This document shows, piece after piece, positions 1-10,880 of a DNA stretch of 64,000 nt. Positions within the stretch are counted from its first letter, which is position 1; every line of letters starts with the position of its first letter. A model generated the notes under the pieces. It was not told the origin of the DNA and ran no database searches. It worked only from the letters and a program-made list of their open reading frames with translations. The translations under genes were made by a program, and so were the position numbers. The stretch comes from Miscanthus floridulus. Its lineage: Eukaryota; Streptophyta; Magnoliopsida; Poales; Poaceae. The DNA lies in assembly GCF_019320115.1 (NCBI RefSeq), contig NC_089589.1:26016487-26080486 (forward strand), read 5' to 3'.

Positions 1-604
1 AGTTTGTTTCAGGCCATGATCCTTTAGAGGTTGCCTTTCTACTCGCTTGTGAACCCTTGTGCAAAGTTTCAAGTCATTTGGAGTTGATTTGATCAAGTTA
101 TGGCTTGATTTGATTTTTCCCGAGAAACTGCTTGTTCATACCGGACGTGTCCGATATGATCTAGGACGTGTCCGATATTTCTCACTTTGGAGTTTTGAGC
201 TGAAATTTGGTGGAGACCTTCCCTTGGTGTCTAAAGAGCTATGGTTAAAATTTCATGATTTTAGGACACCATTTGACGGGGTTTTGGATTTTTCTCTTTT
301 GGTCAGCTTGCTGCTGAAAATACCGGACGTGTCCGAAAATACCGGACGTGTCCGATATTTGCAGGAGCAGTGCTGTTTTCTTTTGGGAGTTGGCTCGTTT
401 GGGCTTCGATCTGTGTTCTGTTTGCTCTATGGTGACCCACTGTGTTCTGAGGGAGCATCCACCCTTCTCTAGGATCGTGGTCATCAAGTCTTTCGTGTAT
501 GCTTTTTGGGGATTGATGTTGGGACAGTGGTCGAAGATTTCGAAAGAAATTTGAGGCTCTCATTCACCCCCCCCCCCCCTCTAGTCGCCATTTCCGGTCC
601 TTCA
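1..604 (+). repeat. 5' LTR (3' part only) of the Sirevirus element
   Basis: The sequence is collinear with 9144-9776. It ends in TTCA two bases before the TGGTATCAGAGC site. It carries two CGGACGTGTCCG units around 324-354, where the right LTR has three. A run of 13 C at about 567-579 is only about six C long in the right LTR. Open reading frames in this segment recur in the other LTR and are not genes. Confidence 0.92.
142..354 (+). promoter_or_regulatory. Near-palindromic CGGACGTGTCCG repeats with ACGTGTC cores in the LTR
   Basis: Copies of CGGACGTGTCCG lie at 142-153, 324-335 and 343-354, with a variant (AGGACGTGTCCG) near 163-174. The 12-mer is palindromic except for its two central bases. 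Each copy contains ACGTGTC, which matches the abscisic-acid response element core known in plant promoters. Sirevirus LTRs are known to carry repeated palindromic motifs, so a regulatory role is plausible. It is inferred, not shown. Confidence 0.55.
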
Positions 605-606
605 AT

Positions 607-618
607 TGGTATCAGAGC
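607..618 (+). other. Primer-binding site, initiator tRNA-Met type
   Basis: TGGTATCAGAGC starts two bases after the LTR terminus. It is complementary to the 3' end of plant initiator tRNA-Met, the usual minus-strand primer of Copia elements. It fixes the LTR boundary and the plus orientation. Confidence 0.92.
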
Positions 619-667
619 CGGTTAAGGATCATTCCACCTTAATCGGTCCGTGATCCACAAAGGCGAC

Positions 668-3274
668 ATGGAGCGTGGTTCCGGCAAACCACCGCACTTT
701 GATGGATCCAACTATCCTTATTGGAAGATCCGCATGTCTGCGCATCTCCAGGGGATTGATTGGCTCGTCTAGGAAATTTGCGAGGATGCTACTTACGTTG
801 TGCTCCCTATTGCGGCCCGTACCACCCAGGATCACAAGGATCGGCACAATGCAAATAGCAAAGCTCGCAGTGTGCTTTTCTCGAGTCTTTCGCTTTCTGA
901 GTTCGAGCGTGTCTCCGATTGTACTACAGCTCGAGAGATCTGGGTGAGGCTTCAGAGCTATCACGAGGGGACCGCACAGGTCAAGACCAGACTCTACGAG
1001 ACGTACAAGCGCGAGTATGAGAACTTCTCTCAGTTTGATGGCGAGTCCATCGATGCCATGTTTTCCCGCTTTCAGACTATCGTCAACAAAATGAAAGCGA
1101 ACAAGGCCAACCTACCTTATAGTGATCATGAGAGGGCGCTCAAGCTTCTCTATGCCCTTGATCGAAAGGTATGGGATGTGAAGGTGTCGGCGATCATCGA
1201 GTCGGCCAACTACGACACCCTCACCGTCGACGAGCTTTTCAGCAAGGTCAAGTCCACAGAGATCGACTACCAAACCCAAGCCAAGCTCAAGAATCCTTCT
1301 ACACCAACCATGGCTTTGGTCTCAGGTAGTGGTTCAAGTTCATTGACTAACCTTTCACATGCTTCTTTCTCTTTGTCGTGCTTGATGACAGTCACAGAGG
1401 AGCAGCTGGAGTCTCTTGGGGATGATGAGTTGGCACTCGTCATCAGTCGGTTCTCTCAGTTTCACAACAACCGTTTGAACCACCGACGCAGTGGTGGCCC
1501 GAAGGAGGGATGCTATGGATGTGGAGATCCGGACCACTTTGTCGCGCACTGCCCCAAGAAGAAGCCCTTCACCAACAAGTACGACTCCGGCAAGCGCAAG
1601 GATAAGCGTGACTACACCTCCGGCAAGCACAAGGCCAAGGGCGGCTTCGATAAGGAGGCGATCAAGAAGGCATACCGCATGAAGGCCAAAGCTCAAGAAC
1701 GCGCCTTCCTCACCTCCCTCAGCGACCTCGACGACGACTCCGATGATGATCACTCTTCTTCTCCCTCGACCGACGATGAGTCCGAGAAGAAGCGCGAGGA
1801 CAAGCTCAACGGTCTCTGCTTTGTTGCCGGTGCAAACCGTGGTGGGTTTTGCACTATGGTGGTTGATGGTGGAGCAAAGCTCAAAAAGGACGTCGACGTC
1901 GACGACGACAAAAATGAGGTACCGCCCACACTTGACTCACTTATGCTTGAGCTTGATACTATGAATGATACATTGATGAGTCAAGATAAGTTGCTTAAGC
2001 GTGCTGCCCGCGAGAGAAAAGAGTTTAAGGACCAGCTAGAGGTTGCTTTGAAGGAGTTGGAGCTTGCCAAGAGTGGTGTAGTGGTGTCAGAGGAGGAGGA
2101 GTGCGATGAGTGCGCTATACACATGTCTAACCTCTCTGACTTGCAATCCAAGTATGCTGTTTTGCTTGATGAATGTGATGAGCTGAAGTCTCGTTCTGGG
2201 TTGCTCGGTGCATGCAAGTCCTACTCAGGCTTGCAATCTAAGTTGGCAGAGAAGGTTGCCAAACTTGCTGAGTTTGAGAAGGCCAACTCAGATAGCACCA
2301 CCACTACATGTGTTTGATGTGAAGCTTTGGTGTTGGAGCTTGAGTCCTGTAGGCACGACAAGATGGGAACCGAGGAAGAAAACACACAACTTCGGTCCAT
2401 CTTGAGCTGGGTGTCGTGCAGTGAGCCTCAGTTGGGCATGATGGTGAGCCAGTTCAGGCGGGGAACTGACTCATCGGGAGTAGGCTTTGCTATAGGTGGG
2501 AAGGGTGAGCATGTCTATGGTAAGGTTGGTGAACATAGTGGTTTGAACCCAAGTGAGAAACCCACCAACACTCCCAAATTGATCAAGATCCCTCCACCAG
2601 AGTCTACCAAGCCTATGATCAAAGATGGTGTGTTTGAAGAACCACCAAAAGCTCCACCATCCAAGCAAGTTTGGGTTCCCAAACCGAACCACTTTCGGAA
2701 CTCACTCGATACTCTACCCAACATCTCTAGTGCACCCCTTCCTAAAGCCAAAAAGCCTCAGAGAGTGAACCACATCCACAAGAGAGTGAGTCAACCACCA
2801 TCCAAGAGAGACGTGAGGTACCACTGTGACTATTGCCATAGAGATGGTCATTTGGCTGAGTTTTGCTTTAGGAGGAAGAGAGATGAGCGGCGTGAGTACG
2901 AGTTGAACAACCGGAACATGTACCGTCCTCCCCATGGCGTACATGTACCGCCTGTTCAGAGGCACAGTGTTAGGCCTAGAGGTGCAATGCCTCAAGGTGC
3001 TAGGCCTCAGGTGGCGAGACCACGTGGTGGTCATGCCCGGCATGGCCCAAGTCATGATCTATATGACTCTAGACCTCGCGACGGTGGCTTTCAGTCCCAC
3101 ACTCCTAGCGGACCACGTTTTCCCCCATGTGGTGATCGCTTCTCTCCAATGGGACATGGCATGTATGGTGTTTTTCCTAACACTTTTCCAGGGCAAATGA
3201 CTCAACACTGGTATTCTCCTCATTTCACTAACCCCAGTGTTGTGCCATTTGCTCACCCCCTGTCTTTCTATTGA
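668..3274 (+). pseudogene. Sirevirus gag, broken by in-frame stops
   Basis: This encodes the nucleocapsid polyprotein that packages element RNA. The frame opens with ATG at 668 (MERGSGKPPHFDGSNYPYWK). A TAG at 770-772 breaks it, it reopens to a TGA at 2315-2317, then continues in the same frame to 3274. A CCHC knuckle (CYGCGDPDHFVAHC) lies at about 1511-1552 and a second C-x2-C-x4-H-x4-C finger (CDYCHRDGHLAEFC) at about 2825-2866. Acidic and coiled-coil-like stretches separate them. The total length, about 870 codons, is long for Copia gag but fits Sireviruses. Coding moves to another frame at the gag/protease junction near 3271. That shift could be decay or recoding; the sequence alone cannot decide. 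Confidence 0.88.
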
Positions 3275-6200
3275 TGCAGAGCGGAGGCCTGGAGAACACG
3301 TGGCTTGTTGATTCCGGCTGTTCGCGCCACATGACCGGAAGTTCCAAATGGTTCTCCAGCCTCGACCCCATACAATACAAGGAGTACATCACATTTGGGG
3401 ACAATAGCAAAGGTAAGGTGCTGTCTCGTGGGACCATTCGGGTCAATGAGTCTTTTATCTTGAAGGACGTTGCTTTGGTTTCAAGCCTGCATTTCAATTT
3501 GCTCTCTGTTTCGCAACTCCTTCAAGATGGGTTTGAGGTGCGCTTTAAGACTGGACTTTCTCGTGTGCTCGATTCTCAGGGACATCTAGATTGTCAGATT
3601 GTTCCTTTTGGCTGAGTTTTCAGAGCTGATTTCTCTCAGTCTTTCGGTTCTTCTCGCTGTTTGGTTGCCGGATCTTTTTCTGATTTGTGGAAGTGGCATA
3701 GGAGACTTGGTCACTTGAGCTTCGATCTCCTAGTGAGGTTGAGTTCTCTTGACATGATCCGAGGATTGCCCAAACTTAAGTTTGAGAAGGATCTGGTATG
3801 CCATCCCTATCGCCACGGAAAGATGGTGGCTGCTTCCCATCCTCCAGTGACTCAGGTCATGACCACAAGACCCGGTGAGCTACTCCATATGGACACTGTT
3901 GGTCCGGCTCGGGTTCGGTCAGAGGGAGGGAAGTGGTACGTTCTTATGATCGTGGATGATTTTTCTTGTTATTCTTGGGTGTTTTTCATGGAGGGCAAGG
4001 ACGAAGCATTTTCTCATGCTCGTGACTTGATCTTGAGGTTGCAAACTGAGTTACCAAAGAATGCCATACGAGCTATCCGCAGTGACAATGGCACTGAGTT
4101 CAAAAACTCTCAGTTTGACACCTTTTGTGCTTCCTTGGGTCTTGAACATCAGTTTTCTTCACCCTATGTCCCTCAGCAGAATGGTGTTGTTGAGCGCAAA
4201 AATCGGACTTTGGTTGAAATGGCCAGGATGATGCTCGATGAGCATAGGACTCCTAGGCGTTACTAGGCCGAAGCCATCAAGACCGCCTGCCATGTTTCAA
4301 ACCGCATTTTTCTTCGTGCTTTCTTGAAGAAGACATCCTACGAGTTGCGGTTTGGGCGTCCACCCAAGGTGAGTCATTTTCGAGTCTTCGGTTGCAGGTG
4401 CTTCATTCTTAAGCAAGGTAATCTTGACAAGTTTGAATCTAGATCTTCGGACAGTATATTTCTTGGTTACGCTTCTCATTCACATGCGTACCGTGTGCTT
4501 AATCTTGAGACTAACCGTGTTGTGGAGACTTGTGAAGTCACCTTCGACGAAACCATGCCCTCTTCTATTTTGGTCTTTGAACGTGCAGGTGATGAAGAGA
4601 TGGGTGACAGCATTTTCATTGAGGATGACGATGACGTCGATTGGGATGATCTCAAGCCATCTCAACCGGCTGCCCCGATCGAGCCAGCTTCGACCACTTC
4701 GGCTCACGGCCCCGAGCCCTCCACCTCTACTTCATGGGGTCCGTGCGAGCTGCTTCCTCAATCGACTAAGGAGGCCCCAGCTGTGGATGAGGGGGAGGCG
4801 ACTTCATCTTTGGGTGCACCTCGACATATCCAGCGATGCCATCCTCCTCAGACCATGATCGGCGACATCGACGAAAGGGTAACGCGTTCCAAGTCTTATC
4901 ATATTTCCCATTTCGCTCATTCTGCTTTCGTAGCTTCTTTTGAGCCTCGAGATATTGGACACGCACTATCTAATGCCGATTGGGTTAATGCTATGCATGA
5001 GGAGTTAGAGAACTTTGAGCGGAACCAAGTGTGGGTTTTAGTTCCACCTCCACCAGAGTGCCACCCCATAGGTACAAAGTGGGTTTACAAGAACAAGCAG
5101 AGTGAGGATGGGGTGGTGGTGAGAAACAAGGCGAGATTTGTGGCTCAGGGTTTTTGCCAAAAAGAGGGAATAGACTATGAAGAAACATTTGCTCCTGTTG
5201 CCCGTCTAGAAGCCATTAGGATTCTTTTAGCATTTGCAGCTTCGAAAGGGTTCAAGCTGTATCAGATGCATGTAAAGAGTGCCTTCTTGAATGGGTACAT
5301 AGAGGAAGAGGTTTATGTGAGGCAACCCCCTGGCTTTGAAAATCCAAAGTACCCCAACCATGTTTTTAAACTCCACAAAGCCTTGTATGGTTTGAAACAA
5401 GCCCCGAGAGCCTGGTATGAGCGTTTAAAAGCTTTCTTGCTTGATAAGGGTTTTAGGATGGGTTCCGTAGATAAGACTTTGTTCCTCCTCAAGCAAGGCA
5501 CAGACATCCTTTTGGTTCAGATATATGTGGATGATATAATCTTTGGTGGCTCTTCTCATGCTCTTGTTGCCAAGTTTTCAGATACTATGAGCAGGGAATT
5601 TGAGATGAGCATGATGGGCGAATTGACTTTCTTCCTTGGGCTACAAATCAAGCAAACTCGTGAGGGGACGTTCGTGCACCAAGGCAAGTACACCAAGGAC
5701 GTGCTCAAGAAATTTGATATGGGTGAGGCCAAGCCTCTTTCGATGCCCATGTCAACCACGACGGCCCTGGATGAGGACAAGGAGGGAGAAGCCGTGGACC
5801 AGAAGGAATACCGAAGCATGATCGGGTCCCTGCTGTACCTAATGGCGATGAGACCGGACATCCAGTTTACAGTCTGCTTGTGCGCGCGCTTTCAGTCTTC
5901 GCCGCGCACGTCTCATCGTCAAGCCATCAAGCGGATCCTCAAGTACCTTTGTTTCACACCCGAGTTTGGTCTTTGGTTTTCAGCTTCCTCCTCTCTTTCT
6001 CTTTGTGGGTATTCTGATGCGGATTATGCTGGTTGTCGTGTTGAGAGGAAGTCCACTTCGGGGACTTGTTAGTTTCTTGGATCTTCTCTTGTGTCTTGGT
6101 CTTCTCGCAAGCAGTCTAGTGTCGCCCAATCCACCACAGAAGCTGAGTATGTTGCTGCTGCTGCTTGTTGTTCCCAGTTGCTTTGGATGATAGCTACTCT

Positions 6201-6468
6201 GAGAGACTTTGGGTTAGAGTTTAGGCGAGTGCCTTTGTTTTGTGACAGCACCAGTGCCATAAGTGTAGCCAAAAACCCAGTCCTTCACTCAAAGACAAAG
6301 CACATAGAAGTTCGCTTTCACTTCTTGTGTGACCACTATGAGAAAGGTGATATCGATCTGCACCACATTGATACCCAAAACCAGCTCGCAGATATCTTCA
6401 CCAAACCACTTGACCAAGCCCAGTTTGCTCGCTTGCGAGGGGAGCTTGGAGTTTGTTTCCCTTTTTAG
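3271..6468 (+). pseudogene. Sirevirus pol: protease, integrase, reverse transcriptase, RNase H
   Basis: One frame runs throughout, interrupted by stops at 3613 (TGA), 4264 (TAG) and 6070 (TAG). Domains in order are: aspartic protease (WLVDSGCSRHMTG, about 3304); integrase zinc region (WHRRLGHLSFD, about 3694) and DDE core (HMDTVGP, RSDNGTEFK, NGVVERKN); reverse transcriptase with YVDDIIFG at about 5523; and RNase H with YSDADYAG at about 6010 and STTEAEYVAAA downstream. In the integrase HHCC finger the second cysteine appears as tyrosine (CHPYRHGK). These proteins normally act in cytoplasmic particles and in nuclear integration. With the stops and the zinc-ligand change this copy is not expected to be functional. 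Identification is secure from motif order. Confidence 0.92.
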
Positions 6469-7997
6469 AGGAGGGGAACTTTGGTTGTTTTATTCTAGTT
6501 TTACTTTTCTTTGTAGTGTAGCCTTTGTTTTTGTTTTTATATCATTCTTGCATATCATATCATCATGTATCATATTGCATCCTGAGCTTCATCCTTATAG
6601 TAGCTAGATTGACACTATGCTCTTGTTGGGGATGTTATGGATATACAATGATGTGCTTTTGGCTTAGGCTCCTTTTGATCAATTGATACATGTTATGAGC
6701 TAAGCTTGTTTTCCAAACTGTGAACTTGATTAAAACTTGTTGAAACATGAAATGTGTTCACCACTACTTGTGGCACTAGCATGTGTAGAATGTGTCGAGA
6801 TCTTTTTCTTGCTTCATATATATGCTTAGTTGCTACGGCTCATACCTTGAGTTACACACTTGCTTGAGAAACTTGAATTTGTGCTAAAACTTGAAAATCA
6901 AACTAAGTGATTTGAAAAGATCGGGATGGGTCTGTACTATCCTATGTCAGAGTATCGAGACAGCTCCAACTTGCACTTATTGGTGAACTTGAGCTCTGTA
7001 ATGGATACTGAGATCATTGTCTTAAGCTTCTGATTGCCTTTGGCATAGGCTTGACATGGTCGCTAAGTCAGGTTTTGATGGCACAGATAACCTCTCACAC
7101 ACACTTGTCTGACAAACTTTGGTAATAAGCTGCATAACTCCGATAAATTTCAATTGGTGTCTAAAATTTGATCAAACCACAAGTTTGTCTCATGACATGA
7201 TGTGTGAACTTTGTTTGGGGTAGTTCACTTTGCATACATGTGTAGCACAAGGTCAATCTCCTGTCTACTTTTGCTATGTGCTCCTTTGGTGGTGAACCCT
7301 CTTTTAAAATTGCTCAAACTTGATCAAAATTGCTTAAATGCCATATTTCGTCTTATTTGGTCACTTTGAGCATTTGCTAGCACTTGTATGTGTTGCTATA
7401 TATACATGACAGCATCAACTAGAGCCTCTTTTCAATCTACTTACTATAATCTTGAAGCTTCTGTATTCGTGCATTTCTGCATTCATAGCATGATTTGAGG
7501 GGGAGATGCAATCTTTAGGCTCTAGCTTGATAAGTGCATGTGTCAACAAGGGGGAGAAGTTTTCCACACTCACAATGACACAAGGGGAAGAAACTTCCAA
7601 TTTAGGACTTCCAATTTCACCTAAAGTTGAGAGATATGCATTCATTTGAGAGAGATTGTACTTGTTCAGGGGGAGTTGCATTTGAGGTGTTTTGCTAGAT
7701 GTGTTGAGCCTTTGCCTCTCCTAGAGGGTCTAGCAGTTTTTTGGTTTTTTGAGCTTTGCTAGTGGTGTTGAGCCCGTTGCCTCTTCTTGAGGGCTAGCTT
7801 TGTTTTACTTGGTTGCGTCGAGCCGTTGTCCATGTCTTTGGGGACCAAGTTTTGCTCATTTTCAAATGACCCGGTTCTTGGCTTTTCTTTGGCTTTTGGT
7901 CATTTGGGTGAGTTCTTTCTTTTCTCTTCTTCTTCTTTTTCTTTTGCTCAAGCTGTTCGTGTATTGGTGTTTACAATGCACTCATCAAGGGGGAGAT
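6469..7997 (+). other. 3' noncoding region of the Sirevirus with multiple polypurine tracts
   Basis: No coding frame is convincing here. GGGGGAG-type tracts occur at about 7497-7505, 7548-7559, 7582-7592, 7668-7675 and 7987-7997, the last directly abutting the LTR. The adjacent tract should prime plus-strand synthesis. The extra copies are a known Sirevirus trait of unclear purpose. The remaining sequence is AT-rich, with many TTGATCAAA/ACTTGA-like words. Confidence 0.75.
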
Positions 7998-9776
7998 TGC
8001 AAACACAAGGTTGACAAGTACCCTTGTGTGTTCGTTTTGTGATGAGTGATTGTCAATGTGATCCACGAAGTAGGTTGAGTGGTGACTAACCCTACCATGG
8101 CGAAAGCTATGTGTGCGACATGTCTTTTGGCTTGTGTTGTGCAGGTGTGGAGCTCGGATGCGGTGGTCGACGGCGAGGTGAAGGTCAAGGAGGACGTGTC
8201 GTGCCGACAGACCGGGAGCGGTGAAGGACGGACATGAGGCTTGGACCGAGGGACCTAGAGGCTGGGTGACTAGCCGCGGTGGCTGACACTTGGGACATCG
8301 ACAAGTGCAAGAAGACATGGAGTGACGGTGTTGACCGGGTCAAGACGGCGGACGCGTGAGTCGAGCGAGGCTCAGGAGGACTTGGCGGGCCGGCCGGTCG
8401 AGGACGGCGGTGACACGCGTCGGATGGCGGGGGACGCGTATGGAGTACGCTACTCGCGAACGGTTTGATGGTTTGGACCTCAAAACCATCGGATGGACGG
8501 TTTACGGGTTTGGGCCTCAAAACCCGGGCGGAGGTTCCGAGGAGGGACGGACGGCACGTGGCGGCATTAGGGAGTTCGCGTCGAGGCGAAGCTACCGATG
8601 AGAAGGCGCGGTGGCCGTCGGATCAAGATCACACCGGGTTGGACAACAACGCCCTTGGGCTTAGCGGTTCAACTCATTTGTATCCAGGGGCAAAACTGGG
8701 AATGTGTAATAGCCCTGTTAAATAGGATGAGGGAGCCCCCATCTCCCCCACCTCCTCCAATTTTCATTTTCTCCTTTAGGGTTTCTTCCTCTAGTTTGCT
8801 TCCATGTATGAGAGAGGTCCACAACTCAAATTGTGATATGGTTTTGAAGGAATCGGTGGCCGTAACCACCGTATGCCCTTCGGGATTCATGATTTAGTTG
8901 TGTTCTTGATGTGATTTTGGTGTTCTTCACGAGCTCCTTTTGTTCCCTCTTGTTTCCCCTCTCGTTTCTTCGTTTTGGGATGGTTTTGGTTCGTTCTTGT
9001 TGCCTTGGATCGATCAATGACATGAGTAGAAGCTTTCCACCGAAGAAAATCCACTAATTCCTCACGAGATCGCAGATCCGAGCAATTTAAGTTCTTGACC
9101 TATTTTTTTGGGATTCTTCAATTCCTTCGATTCACGGAGTTAGAGTTTGTTTCAGGCCATGATCCTTTAGAGGTTGCCTTTCTACTCGCTTGTGAACCCT
9201 TGTGCAAAGTTTCAAGTCATTTGGAGTTGATTTGATCAAGTTATGGCTTGATTTGATTTTTCCCGAGAAACTGCTCGTTCATACCGGACGTGTCCGATAT
9301 GATCTAGGACGTATCCGATATTTCTCACTTTGGAGTTTTGAGCTGAAATTTGGTGGAGACCTTCCCTTGGTGTCTAAAGAGCTATGGTTAAAATTTCATG
9401 ATTTTAGGACACCATTTGACGGGGTTTTGGATTTTTCTCTTTTGGTCAGCTTGCTGCTGAAAATACCGGACGTGTCCGAAAATACCGGACGTGTCCGATA
9501 TAATACCGGACGTGTCCGATATTTGCAGGAGCAGTGCTGTTTTCTTTTGGGAGTTGGCTCGTTTGGGCTTCGATCTGTGTTCCGTTTGCTCTGTGGTGAC
9601 CCGCTGTGTTCTGAGGGAGCATCCACCCTTCTCTAGGGTCGTGGTCATCAAGTCTTTCGTGTATGCTTTTTGGGGATTGATGTTGGGACAGTGGTCGAAG
9701 ATTTCGAAAGAAATTTGAGGCTCCCATTATTTGAGGCTCCCATTCACCCCCCTCTGGTCGCCGTTTCCGGTCCTCA
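7998..9776 (+). repeat. 3' LTR of the Sirevirus, full length
   Basis: It starts TGCAAACACAAGG just after a polypurine tract and ends TCCTCA at 9776, giving about 1779 bases. Compared with the left LTR it has one more CGGACGTGTCCG unit near 9500-9520 and a 16-bp tandem duplication (TTTGAGGCTCCCATT) at 9714-9744. Transitions account for all substitutions seen. No clean TATA box stands out. Confidence 0.88.
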
Positions 9777-10772
9777 ATCAGGCATCGGGTAAGTGCAAGG
9801 CGTTGAATGGAGGCCCCTGGATGATTTCAAAAGAGCTTTTGGTGGTTGCTGATTTTGATGGATCCAAGTCTTTGGACGAAATCGATTTTTCTTTCATCCC
9901 TATCGGGCTGCGTATTTCGCGTTTACCCATGGGTATGATGAACAAGGCAGTGGCGATGGTGATTGGAAACGAGATTGGGAAATTCATGGAGGTGGATTTT
10001 GTCAATGATGATTTAGCGGCAGGCAGATTTCTGCAATCTGAAAGTGCGACTGGATATTCGCAAACCTTTGATGCGCGGCACAACAGTGAATCTGGGTGAG
10101 GGCAAAGGTGATCGGTGGTGTCCTATTACTTATGAATTTCTACCAGATTTCTGCTACATTTGCGGGATTATTGGGCATACTGATAAGCTATGTTCCAAGA
10201 AAATTGGAGTGAATGATCCATTGCCTTTTAGCAAGGACCTCCGGTATATACCGCCACGCAGAAGAGCAGGATATGATGGGTTTCCAGGCCAGGAATCACC
10301 GAGTTTTTCTTCACGAAGAAGGGGTGGCTTTGGCTCACGGTTTGTGGGAGGGTCTGGAAGTCGAAGTGGTGAGGGGACATCTAGGAGTGATGTTTTGTCT
10401 TGGAGGAAGGAGGTAAGGAATGCTGTGGGTAAGGAGGGGAGTGGAGGAGATTGGAAGGAAACTTTTTTATCGCTGGAGCTTAATGCGCCGAAGGAGACTA
10501 GGATTCTGATTCAGGGGGCAAATAAGAGCTCGGCGGGGTCTCTTGGCGAGGACCAGGTGAAAATGGTGGGAGTAGGCGTTGGTAGTGAAGGTAAAGGAGT
10601 CGTGAATAGTGCCTTGCAGCCCATGCAAATTTCTCTATCTGTAGATGGGGGCGATGATGAGAAGAATAAGTCTCCTAGAAAATTCAAGAGGAAACCTCGG
10701 GATAATAGAAAGAAGGATGCGCAACAAAGTACAGGGATTTTTTTTGGGGGTGGGGGGGGGAAGGGATGGTGT
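9777..10772 (+). pseudogene. LINE ORF1 (DUF4283-like region plus CCHC zinc knuckle), 5' truncated
   Basis: The reading frame enters from the left with GGPWMISKELLVVADFDG and IPIGLRISRLPMGMMNKA, typical of plant LINE ORF1 nucleic-acid-binding proteins. It then shifts frame near 10045-10090. A CCHC zinc knuckle (CYICGIIGHTDKLC) follows at about 10152-10193. A Gly/Arg/Ser-rich tail ends by about 10772, just after a T-run and G-run at 10738-10760 that invite slippage. ORF1 products normally coat LINE RNA as a chaperone. Loss of the N-terminus and the frameshift make this a fragment. Confidence 0.8.
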
Positions 10773-10880
10773 TGAGATGGAGACAGGAAATAAGAAGGCT
10801 AGGAAGGGATCTGTTGGTGAGGTGGAGAGACGTGAGCTCTCTAATGACGCAGGGCTGGTGGACCAGCTCCGCGAGTCAAA

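Larger units (their letters stand above)
1..9776 (+). mobile_element. Sirevirus-type Ty1/Copia LTR retrotransposon, 5' LTR cut by window edge
   Basis: The two LTRs match directly: base 1 corresponds to base 9144, and the match runs through to 604 and 9776. A TGGTATCAGAGC primer-binding site follows the left LTR. Gag with two zinc knuckles is followed by protease, integrase, reverse transcriptase and RNase H, the Copia order. About 1.5 kb of noncoding DNA with several GGGGGAG polypurine tracts precedes the right LTR, and the LTRs hold repeated CGGAC-GTCCG near-palindromes. Both traits are known for the Sirevirus lineage. About nine substitutions, all transitions, separate the LTRs over some 600 bases, so insertion was fairly recent. 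In-frame stops in gag and pol make it non-autonomous. It interrupts a LINE whose remainder starts at 9777. The left flank is outside the window, so the target duplication cannot be checked. Confidence 0.93.

Noticed and set aside
59..472. Plus-strand frame of 137 codons, repeated as 144 codons at 9202-9636
   Set aside because: Both copies lie inside the LTRs and differ by a tandem-repeat unit. The repetition comes from the LTR pair, not from conservation of a protein.
3250..3280. Programmed frameshift between gag and protease in the Sirevirus
   Set aside because: A frame change is present, but I see no clear slippery site. With several other breaks in the element, ordinary decay is as likely.
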